The notes beneath the pieces were generated by a model, which was not told where the DNA came from, did not search any database, and saw only the letters and a list, made by a program, of their open reading frames with translations. Made by a program: the position numbers and the translations under genes. Positions 35,657 through 47,122 of a DNA stretch of 64,000 nucleotides are shown in pieces (positions within the stretch are counted from its first letter, which is position 1; each line of letters begins with the position of its first letter). This DNA comes from Mytilisepta virgata (lineage: Eukaryota > Mollusca > Bivalvia > Mytilida > Mytilidae): assembly GCA_028015205.1 (NCBI GenBank), contig CM051517.1, positions 52,761,455 to 52,825,454 of the forward strand, in the 5' to 3' direction.

Positions 35657-36358
35657 AGCTCACCTGGCCAAGGCCAGGTGAGCTTTTTTCATCACATGGC
35701 GTCCGTCGTCTGACCGTCCGTCTGTAATTTTTTACATTTTCATCTTCTCTGAAACCCCTGGACCTATTGAACTGAAACTTGGCCTGTAGCTTGTATGCAA
35801 GGTCCTTTGCAAAAATCATCTGGGTCCGTGAAATAAAACGACCACCATGATCAATTACATGTTCTGATTGGTCCAAATTTAAATATTCTTCTGCTCTGAA
35901 ACTTCAAAGCCAAATGAACTGATTTTTGGTATGGAGCATCTATGGAAGATCCTTTACAAAGTCTGCATAACCCATCTCGGTCCGTGAAACAAAATGGCGC
36001 CACGAGCATTTACATGTTCTGATTGGTCGAAATGTAAAACTTCTCTGAAACCGTAAAGTCGAATGAACTGATTTTTGGTATGGAGCATCTATGGAAGGTC
36101 CTTTACAAACATTGCATAAATCTTTCTAGTCCGTGAAACAAAATGGCCGCCAGAAACCTTTATATGTTCTGATTGGCAGAAATTTAAAACTTCTCCTCTG
36201 AAACCGTTTGGCCAATGAACTTGTACTTGGTATGAAGCATTTATAGAAGATCATTTACAAAGTTTCCAGAAAAATTAATATAGTCTGTCAAATCAAATTA
36301 AAAGTGTGTGACTGCCAGGTCAGCGATACAAGCCCAGCCCACTGAGCCTCTTGTTAGA
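35657..36358 (+). mobile_element. Hairpin-headed dispersed repeat with four internal 130-bp units
   Basis: It opens with a perfect 13-bp-arm palindrome (agctcacctggcc-aa-ggccaggtgagct, 35657-35684), then about four diverged tandem units, each with 'ctctgaaacc', 'aactgatttttggtatggag', 'gatcctttacaaa', 'ccgtgaaacaaaatgg' and 'catgttctgattgg'. It closes with 'gagcctcttgtt'. This structure recurs in bivalve genomes; class unknown. Minus-strand open frames here are shadows. Confidence 0.7.
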
Positions 36359-38030
36359 TGTTGGTGGTTAATTTTTCAATTAACAAAATTTGAAGTTCTG
36401 TTAAATATAAACATTTCCATTTTTGGCTGATCAGTTTAAGCCCCTTTTTTCTATTGATAATGATTGGCCTTCCACGGTTCTGGTAGCAAGCATACCGGAT
36501 AAAAGTTGATAAAAGAAAAATTTTAGTTTCAATACTTACGGATTTTAAACGAACTTGCTAGAAGTTGAAAATTGTACGGTTATCATGGATAATAACGTTT
36601 TTTGCAACTAATCACTTCCGTTCCGCGATAATACTTGAAACATTGACACGGATGTATTTTAATCATCAGCTAATTAGCCTGCACCTGATTTAAATCTGGC
36701 ATGTAATATCGCTTGTTTAAAATAAATTATCCCAAGAATTTTATAAGGAGTGTTAACATTCTATCAGTGCTTATCAATTCCGCTTTTTCAACATCATATA
36801 CTTTGGTTAATGTATAAGGGATTGTATTATAGCGTTAAAACGGTTTTGAAAGATCATTTGAGAGATTTGAAAAAAATATGCTGCATAATTCTGACACTGG
36901 ATATTTATAATGATGATTATACATAAAAGACACTTCATACCAGTGCAATATCAAAAGCATTTGTTGGGGATGTCAATAGATGGATACAGTAACATAAAAT
37001 ATCCTAGTTTTTACTAGATCTGATAAAACAACCAAGTAATCTTTATACTTGCTTTAAAAAGAGTAAATATCAAAACCATAAGATTAGGTGGAATTACACA
37101 AAATTAAAACCCAGAAATAAATTAGATACGCAAGACCAGCAACATAAAAACAAACATTACAACATTGTTTTGAAGTAGTTAATTTAAAGTAAAATAGAAA
37201 GCAATAAGACACAAGTGAAGGCACCGTGAGCTCCAACAAAAATGGGATGGCTTTCTCATCGCTTCGGTAATATTTTCCCGATATACAAATGTACTAGAAA
37301 GTTTGTCCTGTCCAGTTAACAGCACACACAAGATTACAAGTATCCGATTGGGCGTCAAATCTGTAGCGGTGTGAATTCCAGTAACTTAAAGATAACACAT
37401 CTGACAAATGACAACCGAATTCTGTAATCTAACTTTTCCCGTATTCAATGAGGTATTTATTGTCTAATTGAAATATACTCCGTTTCTTTTCATAGAAAAA
37501 TATATCCAGTATCGTTAATGTTACAGTTTTTTGTCTGTAAATATCAGGAAAAAGAATACGGAAGTTATAAGACAGAGGGCAAATTCCATAGGTGTCTTCA
37601 ACCTATGCCTACATTTTGAAAAATCATATTCAAGGAATGCCTACAATAGGTGTTTATATAACAATTAAGTCATAATTACAGGGGTTAATTACAGGTAAAT
37701 TACAGGTAAATACAACTGTTTTAAACCCAAATTTTTATAATATGTATGAATTTGATTTAATATTTATTTTATAAATGTGAGTTACAAATAAAATAAATAA
37801 AAGTGTTCGATATAAGAATTTTGAAAGCCTAAATGATAATATAAGGACAAGTAAATGCAAATTGAATATGTGGGGACTGTTATTGGTTAAAAATGATTGT
37901 AACTTAAAATGATGATTGAAACGTGAGGGTCATGCTTTTTTATACCTATTCAGGCTTGGTATGCTCATCATCAATTTGACAATTTAGTTAAGCTCGGCAC
38001 AAAAATACCCAAATATCTGACTTAGGGACT
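36359..38030. other. A+T-rich noncoding stretch
   Basis: I see no gene. A tiny tandem repeat of 'attacaggtaa'-like units lies at about 37675-37713. Confidence 0.45.
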
Positions 38031-38079
38031 TATCATTATTTATCTGGGAGGGGGGCTGGTCATTTTGAAATCAAACATA

Positions 38080-38940
38080 TAAAATTTTCTTGATCCCCCC
38101 ATGATATTTCACTATTTTTTATCCCCCCTTAAAAGCATTAAAAAAAATGTGACCCCCCCCCCCCCCCTCTATTAAACATGCCAAAATTTTAACATGCAAT
38201 ACACTTACCTTTGACACACATGATATGTAGGATATGCTTGAAGATTCAAAAGTTCTCAAATGTTTCATTTAATAGAGACAAGGCAAGTAAACAGTAAAAG
38301 ACACATTTTAATGATCCAAATGAATCTCACAAGTGTTGCCCTCAGATTTTTTCTTTCAATTCTGAATATAGAATCAAGGTTGAAGAATTATTAACAAATG
38401 GTCTAGATTCAATTCGAAAAAGATAGGAATTGGCTGCTTTAAAAAAATCTCAGCTTCTGATTTTTTGAAGCAGAAGCAGTTGAGACGTTAAAGAAATCTT
38501 ACAATAAACATGATAAAAAAGTCTTCAATTCCAAAACTTAATACTTTGGAAAAGTCGGATCAAAATCAAGCAGAATCAGACACAGCTCTTAAAATTCAAG
38601 ATATAGATAAGGAAATTGAATCGGCAGGAGATGAGTCGGACCCATTTGATTTAATAACTGTAAAGGTTTTAGGTCCTGATGGTTATGTTGATGTGTGAAC
38701 ATATTTTACCAGTGACATATAAAATACATATATACATTATTGTAAATGTATGTGACAATGAAATAAAATGTTTAATGGTGGTAAAATATGTTTTCATTTG
38801 ACTGGTGTAATGCTCTGCTTAACTAAAAATTTGGACACCCCCCCCCTTTGAAATCCATGTGCAAAAAAAATTAGCCCCCCACTTTGAATTTATAAAAAAA
38901 AATCTGAACCCCCCCCCCTTTTCCACTTGTAGTATCACGT
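38080..38940. repeat. Region with several poly-C tracts
   Basis: C runs of 6 to about 17 occur near 38094, 38126, 38151-38167, 38840 and 38910, alternating with A-runs. The two clusters ('gaccccccc', 'gaacccccc') flank the small frame at 38510-38698 and look related, perhaps two ends of an unrecognised element. Confidence 0.4.
38510..38698 (+). CDS. Small acidic open frame with a poly(A) signal downstream
   Basis: It encodes 62 residues rich in Lys, Glu and Asp ('DTALKIQDIDKEIESAGDES', ending 'VKVLGPDGYVDV'). AATAAA follows at about 38760. An acceptor-like 'gattttttgaagcag' lies about 40 bp upstream, but a stop in this frame separates it from the Met. It could be the C-terminal end of a transposon-encoded protein flanked by the poly-C clusters. 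No family recognised. Confidence 0.25.
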   Translation: MIKKSSIPKLNTLEKSDQNQAESDTALKIQDIDKEIESAGDESDPFDLITVKVLGPDGYVDV

Positions 38941-39549
38941 GAAATCTAATTGAAGATATCCATTCTCATTTATGAGAGAGGAAATTCGTATCAGTCAATC
39001 AACTGTTGATGACGATCCTGAACATAACCTTGTCTTAGATGTTTATATGCCAATAACTCATTCTGTCAAGAATGTCAACGTACAAATCATAGGCACAACA
39101 GTAAAGAATGAACTGTAAAATGTAATTTATTTCTTTGATTTTGGAAGACCTGACAACAGAACACCTATGTGTAAAATGTCTCCTCAGGGGCACGTTTATA
39201 GAATTACATCAAAAAGCCACAAAAAGCTAAAACATAATTACAATAGTATTAATAAAGTTCTTTAAGATGACAAAGGGGATCGATTAGCAGATAATGTAAG
39301 AATTAAGTTTTCTTAAATTTATTTCCTTATAATGACAAATTTCTATTTCATTATACATCAGAGTGGCATTAATGCTCTCTGCATTTGTATTACAAAAAAC
39401 AACTTTTGATATATCAAATGACAGAGTAGCAAATAAAGACACATTTTATACACAGGTCACGACGACTCTCAAAAATAAAATATATCTGTCTTATTAAAAC
39501 AGATGTAATACAAAATTAAATTAGGTATATACGCTGAATGTCAGGAAAC

Positions 39550-39640
39550 TTTGGAATCCGTTCTGAATGATAAGTTTTCTGTAGTGAACTTTTAGATTTT
39601 TAATCACACCTTGGTCCACTGGTTGAATTTGGTAGAAGGA
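39550..39640 (-). pseudogene. Inverted fragment of the Tigger-like catalytic region
   Basis: On the minus strand 'ccaaattcaaccagtggacc', 'aaggtgtgattaaaaatcta' and 'cactacagaaaacttatcat' nearly match plus-strand 40574-40655 of the adjacent transposase, apart from an approximately 10-bp segment missing after 'caaccagt'. It is therefore a second, inverted copy of the 'PPNST...MDQGLIKNLKFHYRKL' region. Confidence 0.75.
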
Positions 39641-39689
39641 CAATTCGGGGGATAACCGGATCAGCTGTGGGGAATAAAGGCGTTAAAAA

Positions 39690-41105
39690 AAGCTAGAGTC
39701 AAAAATATATGAGACAAAATATGAAGCTATCACGGCAGGTGGAAAATCAAAGAAGCAAATTCCTGCATATTTTATATTCCAATGTCTACTTTATCAACAT
39801 GGATATAAAATCAGATGAAATTAAACCAAAATATTTTACGGGTGAGGCAGGTGCTCAAAAAGTAGAACGCACAATTTCCTGAGGTTGGACAAGCTTTGTT
39901 GAAATAATTGTTGTCAATAATGCTCGAGATCATAATGTTACATTGTCTGGTGATATTTTAAGAGAAAAAGCTAAAGATTTTGCTACTAGGTTAGGAATTT
40001 CTGAAATTGATTTTGATTATTCAGTTGGTTGGCTTGAAAGATTAAAGGTGGTCATGGTATACCATTTAAACGTGTATGTGGTGCATTAAATTCTGTTGAG
40101 CAAAACTCTGATGAAATGGAAAATTGAAAAAAAAAAAAAAAAACAAATTGGCAAACATTTTGCAAGATTACAATCCAGACCAAATTTATAATGCTTACGA
40201 AACTAGCATTTTCTTATCGTTTGTTATCTGACAAAACATTAGAATTTAAAACTGTAGATTGTCACAGTGGAAAATTAAGTAAAGATCGTTTGACAGCTCT
40301 TGTTTGTTCTAATATGACGGGAACTGATAAATTGCCTTTATTGGTTATTGGTAAATCCAAATATCCAAGATGTTTAAAAAATGTGATCTCTTTGCCTATA
40401 GATTATTTGGCTAATAAAAAGGCATGGATGACATCAGAAATTTTCATTGATTGGTTGCAAGAAATTGATAATAAAATGACAAAAAGAAAAAAGTCAGTAA
40501 TCATGATTGTGGACAATTGTCCCGCACATCAAAATGTTCCTGGCGTAAAATCAGTTAAACTGGTTTTCTTACCACCAAATTCAACCAGTATCACACCCTA
40601 TGGACCAAGGTCTGATTAAAAATCTAAAATTTCACTACAGAAAACTTATCATTCAGAAAAAAGTTAGGGCTATTGATAGAAACACAGATTGGCCATAAGT
40701 GTTCTAGATGCAATTCGTATGATTAATCAAGCATGATCCAGTGTCCCACTAAAGACTATCAGTAACTGTTTCCGCCATGCTGGTTGAGGACCCGGATGAC
40801 AACGTTCCTTTATCCAGAATCTTTAGTTTAGGATTTTGGCCGACTTTATCCGTAGAAGACGGAATACCAACAACAGCAATTGTGACAGACGACAACATCA
40901 TAGATGAAATCGTTTCTGCACTCAATATAGACCCAGACCATACCAGCGATAAAGAAGAGGAACCCAATGTTGCGCCCGTTAAAAGACTAATTTTGATATT
41001 TTGGCAGCACTTGACATCATCCGAGATCATCTCGAAGTCAGCGAAAACTCTGAGAAGGCGTCCTCTCAGCTTTCTGGCGTAACTGCATTTATCATGAGAA
41101 AACAT
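39690..41105 (+). pseudogene. Tigger/pogo-like transposase, inactivated
   Basis: N-terminal part (39690-40120) is broken: 'STLSTWI' then a stop, 'LSGDILREKAKDFATRLGIS' and 'SVGWLERLK', corresponding to the CENP-B-type DNA-binding half. The longest intact frame (40191-40619) has 'HSGKLSKDRLTALVCSNMTG', 'KLPLLVIGKSKYPRCLK', 'AWMTSEIFIDWL' and 'SVIMIVDNCPAHQ' (catalytic Asp). A frameshift near 40595 separates this from 'PMDQGLIKNLKFHYRKL' (third Asp), 'DAIRMINQA' and 'ISNCFRHAGF'. Then an acidic C terminus is encoded at 40777-41082. The order fits DDE_1 transposases. A poly-A stretch at about 40128-40142 interrupts the N-terminal half. Overlapping frames on the other strand are shadows. Confidence 0.8.
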
Positions 41106-41598
41106 ATGTTCCACTTATGCAATGTCCAGAGTGACATTTTATATTTTCTCCTGTCTCAAGAAGGTAAAAATAATCAAGACTAAGTGATATGAATTTTTAT
41201 TGAACAATTCATTTAAAATTAATGCTCAACAATATAAATTTAGTATAAATATCAGTGTTTTGTTAAATTCGTTTTATCATTGTATAAAATATACTTACCT
41301 GTCCTTGTTATTATTTTTGTATTGTTATTGATTGATTTGTCGACTGATAAAGTGAGTCTTTCAAAGAATAAATTTGTTTTTATTCCCTTTAAATTTTATT
41401 TGGATGGAGGTAAAATGGAACAATTACAAATAAACACGTGTATCAAACAATAAATCAACAAACAAGTAAAAACAATCAGCGAACGCTTGGAGAGGAAAAT
41501 AGAAGTCATTTAATGTTTATCTCCTTTGTCCAAAACTCGAGAATTTCCGGCTCCTTTTAAGTCACACTTCGGCTATGTCGAACACATTACCATATCTT

Positions 41599-41626
41599 GC
41601 ATTTCCAGATAACGAGATTCAACTGT
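41599..41626. mobile_element. Right terminal repeat of a pogo/Tigger-like element
   Basis: 'ccagataacgagattcaact' followed by 'gt' is the inverse of an ACAGTTGAATCTCGTTATCTGG-type terminus. It probably ends the element whose transposase lies at 39690-41105. I found no matching left terminus, so the left side may be deleted or rearranged, in line with the inverted fragment at 39550. Confidence 0.6.
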
Positions 41627-42549
41627 GATTGAAAATGAATAGTAAAGTAGGAAAAAATCACGAAATAGTCTAATGCAAACATTAAAACGTAGTAAACTTA
41701 TATAGATGTAATCTATTTTAAAATTAGATAAACGTATGGATTTATATCGGTTTAAATCACTAAAACGTACAGATTGTCCGACACATACAAGTTACAGGTA
41801 CCTGGATATTTCCGTTGGAAATTTTGATCAACTTATATGAGCTTATATACAAGAAAAACCAGCATATTTAACACTAAATTAATAGTTTACACATTTCTAC
41901 ACTATTACAAAAGGCATTATTTATCGAAAGGTGCACATTTAGTGCATAGAACGTTTTCAAATGTTTTGGGGGAAAATGTAAAATCGGAACTTAATATCGA
42001 AGGTACAAAAATGAACGTATACCATGCATGTGTCGATACAGATGTAGTTACACTGTGATTAAAATTGTATTTTCTAAATTAAAACATTTTAGATCTGTTA
42101 GATTATGTCACAAATACTCAACAGCATAAATATTTATATCTTGGATTATGTTGCTCAAACAATAATGAAAATGGCCGTTTTCATTATCATTATTCTTTGA
42201 CTCGAATTTTGTCACAAAATTCATTGATCTAAATGTGTGGATGTTCTTCCAAAATTTTTCCAACAGGGAGCTCAATGAACAATCGTTGGCAGCGAGATTT
42301 AATTAACAAGTGTCATTGTTTCCTTTCTCAAACATTTTCCGCAAATAGTAGACATAAAATTGTAGATTAGCAGTTTGGATTTTATGTTGTTTGAAACACC
42401 TTTTCCTTCTTGTCCAAGTATTACCAACTTTTGGTTTACGTCAGTTGTCCCCCATTTAAGGAGTTATCTGCTCTTTGCAGAAGGAGTCTTCATTGGAAAT
42501 AGATATCAATAGACAAATATTGATGATCTGAACTGTAAATCAGAACATG
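41627..42549. other. Noncoding stretch
   Basis: I see nothing certain. 'gaaaggtgcacatttagtgc' at about 41928-41947 recalls the family B terminal motif, but no further similarity was seen. Confidence 0.4.
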
Positions 42550-43205
42550 TTGTGTACGGGTTAGAATGTAATTTGTGGGGACTGGTTTATTACAGGGAAA
42601 CAAAAGGTAGACTTAACAAACGCATAAATGGCCAGCGCTCAAGTGTAAACAGCAGCGATTATCCTGAAGTCTACCAGCACTTCAACCAACCTGACCATTC
42701 TATTATTTCCGGATTATTGAGAATATTTAACATCCTACCAATAATTCTAATTTAAGTACACACTGACGTAGACAAAAAGGGGAATACTGGATTCACACCT
42801 TGGGGACTGCAATACTATATGGATGCAATGACAAAATCTATAGGTATTCTATCAAGTCCTAGATGTAGGGATGTGAATGTGATGGAGCTATTTCCTAATC
42901 ATCAACGACGTAAACGGAGTCATGGCAATAGACATTATACAAAACCTCAATGTCATGGTTTTTCCATCAAAGGCCTTCTCCCTTTCATACAACAACCATA
43001 AGGCCTTCATCACATTCGCACTAAATTATATCATTTACCCCTCCGAAAACTACACATTTTATACCAAGTCTGCTTAGACATTAGAACTACTGATTCTAAT
43101 TCTAGTGCATTTATTGTTTTGGTCTTGTCTCTGTTGTTCCCCGGAGTTTGTCAGTTGTTTTGATTTTTCACTCCTTCGAATATCCCTCTGGTATTTCTTG
43201 ACTTT
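42550..43205 (+). pseudogene. GIY-YIG endonuclease remnant of a Penelope-like retroelement
   Basis: The frame from 42552 reads 'ECNLWGLVYYRETKGRLNKR' (the GLVY...GETKG form of the GIY-YIG core, with Y-R in place of the usual V-G), then 'VYQHFNQPDHSII'. Another frame gives 'EYWIHTLGTAILYGCNDK', and from 42819 'RCRDVNVMELFPNHQRRKRS' followed by 'HGNRHYTK'. That order is typical of the endonuclease end of Penelope-like elements. Frame changes and the missing reverse transcriptase make it a 5'-truncated dead copy. G+T-rich sequence to about 43205 ('ttgttttggtcttgtctctg') is probably its 3' UTR. Confidence 0.65.
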
Positions 43206-44530
43206 AATTATCATTTATTTGCAAATAACGGTCTTCACGAATTCAATATTTTAAGTAAAAAAATAGAAGTAATTTTAGTCCTTTATGTTAATATAAGACA
43301 ATTTTTTCCAGGAAAGATATCATAAGGTATATGGGAGACAACTCTAATATCCGCAAGTAGGGAATTAAATTTTGAAAGGAAACCTGACTATTATTCTAAC
43401 ATTGATATACATAACCTATAGTTCAGTTATTATCGAAACTGACGAGACTTGCCCTTCATGTTTTTTTTTATTTATATACCACGTCCAGTGTAAATACTAA
43501 CTTTAAATCTGCAACACCTGACTACATAAATGTCTGAAGCATTTAAGCTATATTTGCTACAAACACAATATTTACGGAACAAACTTGAATATAAATTCAA
43601 ATTTGCTTAAATGTCTAAAATATTTAGATACTTGGAGCTCCGTTGGATAGGACTTCTCCCCACAGACCTTACCAGGACTTTGTCAAGTGTAACAGACGCC
43701 TTTGCAGTTACTTCACATCTCGATCATAATAACTTCGCTACACTTGGCATTGTTTACGTTTGATATAATATGATGATATGAATCAGATATATCACTATCG
43801 AACTGACGCCCTCGAAGGTATATACCTATACATCTTCTTATATGTATAGTTTATAATTAATGACTGTGGAAAGTTATTAGTAGGCGTTAGTACTTTATTA
43901 TGGCTCTTCGAATTAAAAGCTTCCAATCTTCATTTTCGGTATTTGATCTTATAAACTGTAATTAATATAATAACTGCCTATGTCGAAGTTAAACAATACA
44001 ACAATACTGGCAATAGCCGATGGATAATGGGTCGTTGATATTAGTAAAGATATCAAAAACATCTTTTACAGTATTTACAAAATTGATTAATTTTAGTGAA
44101 TTCGAAATCCAAAGGGGAAATATTTGAAAGCCGTTATAATTTCAATCAGATACAGACATAATTTCTTCCGAGACTGTACCCAAAAGACAAGATCAAAGAT
44201 AGAAGTATTCTCTGAATGTTAGAGATGAAGTAACATTTGTATCAAGGTCAGAATGTTTCATTTTATGTCAACAGTAGTTTATTATTTTAAATTGTCAAGG
44301 CTAGGAAATATTGTAAACAATTTGTAGACATAGACATTATGTTATGTGTACTATGAATATTCAGTATCATTTTCAGAGAATACTACGTTTTCAGAACTAA
44401 AATTCTCTGAGTGACGAAATAAAAATATGAATTTAATTTAATTATATTTTTAGTACTTATGATCTTTCAGTCGGTTGTTGGATTAAAATAAAACAAACGG
44501 TATTTTCAGACCCAGTCAATAATTATCAAT
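43206..44530. other. A+T-rich noncoding stretch
   Basis: No gene or repeat recognised. Confidence 0.4.
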
Positions 44531-44613
44531 TATGGACTTTTAATGGGGTCAGTACATTATATATGGACTTTGTAGAATATCTATAATATATTTACCGAAT
44601 TAAAAGTCCATAA
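44531..44613. repeat. Small inverted repeat (hairpin)
   Basis: 'tatggacttttaat' at the left pairs with 'attaaaagtccata' at the right, about 50 bp apart. The loop holds a further 'atatggacttt'. No transposon signature. Confidence 0.5.
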
Positions 44614-44929
44614 ATGTTATACTACATATTCGCCGCCTGTTTTCAATGAAGAAACCTTCCTCGGCCCTGACTTTCCAACCAGAATATGTAAAATGTGCAT
44701 TTTGATAGTTCTCAACCTTCCGTAAAACAGATTGACAATGAAACATTTTTGTTAAACAGATTTGATCAAAGAAAACTGAAAACAAAATCAACATTTTGAC
44801 AATATAGAGAATTTGCGAACGAATCAAGATATAATTTTAGTAATATGTAGATAATATTCTTTTACGGAGTCAACATGCTTTTACAAGAGATCAGTACATG
44901 AAATATCCTGGTAATCATCTGACCAATCT

Positions 44930-45057
44930 GCGTGCTTGGCGGAGAAGCTGCAAATACCAATTTTAATGTCTTTGGTTTGATTCGGCCGAGCATTGAATCC
45001 ACGACCTTCCGTACTCGAGGCGAGCACGCTACCACGCGACCACCGAGGCTGTCCAGG
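44930..45057 (-). mobile_element. tRNA-derived SINE, family C, 5' part
   Basis: On the minus strand it begins 'gcctcggtggtcgcgtggta' (A box) with 'gcgtgctcgcctcgag', then 'ggtcgtggattcaatgctcg' (B-box region), then body sequence 'attaaaattggtatttgcag' and 'cttctccgccaagcacgc'. The body string recurs at 63320-63358 on the plus strand, joining the two as one family. This copy ends soon after the shared body part, so it is 3' truncated. It is a SINE head, not a tRNA gene: no acceptor stem pairing. Confidence 0.7.
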
Positions 45058-45435
45058 CCTTATTATATTTTATAGATATATTAGAAACGTTAAATTAAAA
45101 GAACGTCAATAAGTGGAAAGTATCCCACCACTGTGTGATTTTACGTTATATTCAAGCGCACAAAAGATATACACGCAAAACTACAATAAAATAAAACCGA
45201 ACTCCGCGGACACGAACAAAATTCCGGGAAATAAAAAGAAAGCGTCCGCTAAAATTTACGATTTTTTTACCCCATCCCCCCAGCGTGCCTTTTGCAAACC
45301 TTGGTAAATGGTTGACAATTATGGATCGCCATTTAGTATAAGTGAGGGTAGTAAACACTTTTTGGGTTGGTTTAACATTTAAATGGTTTGAGTGTGTAAA
45401 AACTTAAATTTTACAAGTTTCTAATAATTTCGTGA

Positions 45436-46165
45436 TTGTCATTAAATAACAACAAATTCCAAGACTTTCTACACCTCATCTACCCCAGTGAGCTTGAAAT
45501 TAAGGATACCACAGATACACCAAAGTCCGCTTTACATTTGGATTTGTTTCTTGAAATAGACAAAAAGGGACATGTGAAGACAAAACTTTATGACAAGCGT
45601 GATGACTTCAACTTTCCTAATGTTAATTTTCCCTTCTTGAGTAGCAATAAACCAGCATCGCCTGCATATGGCGTCTACGTTTCTCAGCTTGTCTGATTTT
45701 CAAGGGCATGCGTGAGTTACGCTGACTTTCGACAGAGATATACTGCTGTCACAAAAGGTTCTTAACCAGGGTTTTATCAGGGATAAGTTGATGTCATCAC
45801 TTAGGAAATTTTACGGTCGTCATCACGAATTGATTTACCGTTACAGTGTTCCAATATCTAAGATGATGTTGGACCTGTTCCCACTGTCGTAACATTTTAT
45901 GTGCCTCCACCGATTTGTGACTTCCAACGGATTGACTTAGTTGAACTTCACGACGGGTGCCGTATACGAAGCAGGAACTGCTTACCCTTCCGGAACACAT
46001 GCATTCAGTCCTGGTTTTTATAGGAGTTCGTGTTGTTAATTGTTTTTTGTTTTTGTTTTCAGTGTTTATTTGTTGTGCTTGTGGTTGTTCTTTTGTCTTC
46101 CCGGGTTTGTCTGTCCAATGCATGGATTACTTTTTTTATTTGATCCTTAACTATATTTGTCCTCT
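45436..46165 (+). pseudogene. Retroelement remnant: end of a reverse transcriptase plus 3' tail
   Basis: The open part encodes 'LNNNKFQDFLHLIYPSELEI', 'KDTTDTPKSALHLDLFLEID', 'TKLYDKRDDFNFPNVNFPF' and 'ASPAYGVYVSQL', the end of the palm/thumb region of a reverse transcriptase type common in lophotrochozoans. A stop at 45694 is followed by decayed continuation ('KFYGRHHELIYRYSV', 'ICDFQRIDLVELHDGC' in other frames). From about 46005 an untranslated tail follows, shared with 29115-29260. The copy is strongly 5' truncated. I did not assign the clade. Confidence 0.65.
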
Positions 46166-46927
46166 TTATGGAATTACTACTTAACTTCGTGTAATTTCTA
46201 AGCCCTTTAGTAGTTTTATGAAATTTCCGTTCTTACTTACAAATGCGTGCATGTGTATATTACATGTACAAAATGTATTTGTAAATAGGTTTACATTGTT
46301 AAATATACTGATGTGAACTGTTTTGATTGAGAGTACATGTCCATTTTTGGTATACTAGTCTTCAGAAATTTTTATGAGTGAATTACATTGTATATGTACC
46401 TGTAAAAATATATCAATACGTAATCTTCGCTAGCTCTTAACATATACATGTACAGGTATTACATTTAGATAAAGTTTATTGGCCTAACAAATGGCAGAAA
46501 TCTCAGAAAGGTTGACCTTCAGATAATTAATAATTTAATAAAAGTTTATTATGTATAAATGAACCTGAATAAAGTTGTATGGTTCATACAAAAGTTATTT
46601 CATACACAATAGATGTGCTGCTACAACTTTTATGGTTTTTAACAATGAATCAATAAACAATGTTAACGATAATTACAATGTTTGATTTTATTCATTGATT
46701 TGTTACAGAAAAATTCAAAAATAATAGAAATACTAAGGGTTAATTCTTTTTAGCTGAAATTTGGCTTTCTATTTCGGTATGTTTGGTTATGAGTACTTCT
46801 TGTTTAAAATAAGTTTGGTTTTTGGTCTTCCAAATGTTTCGGTTTTAATGCTGCTGATGAGAGGTAACTACTTGAAAACACAGTATAAATTTACTATATC
46901 TAATATTAGTATCTTTGGATTGTTATT
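46166..46927. other. Noncoding stretch
   Basis: No gene recognised; several TACATGTA-type palindromes. Confidence 0.4.
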
Positions 46928-47122
46928 TTGATGATGTTTACAATATATGCCGCGAAAATCGAAAAGTGCAGTGAAAAATGTCACAACGCAAGAGAGTGCG
47001 TATTACATGTAGAAACAGTGTATTGTGCCAATTATGGATATCATGTGGATATAACGTCAAATTTCTTGTATCATGGAAAAGCTACCAAACAATGTAAGAT
47101 CGGTCCTACTCATCACATATAA
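46928..47122 (+). CDS. Small cysteine-containing open frame (unrecognised)
   Basis: It encodes 64 residues with five Cys in 'KIEKCSEKCHNARECV', 'VYCANYGYHV' and 'KATKQCKIG'. Spacing C-x3-C-x5-C is reminiscent of the start of PAN/apple-type or small secreted Cys-rich domains, but no family is matched. The Met-rich start has no convincing signal peptide, so it may be an internal exon. No clear splice sites. Confidence 0.2.
   Translation: MMMFTIYAAKIEKCSEKCHNARECVLHVETVYCANYGYHVDITSNFLYHGKATKQCKIGPTHHI

Noticed and set aside
40749..41114. 121-residue minus-strand protein
   Set aside because: Antisense to the acidic C terminus of the plus-strand Tigger-like transposase.
44990..45057. tRNA gene on the minus strand
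   Set aside because: The tRNA-like head is continuous with a repeat body also present at 63.3 kb; the acceptor stem does not pair.
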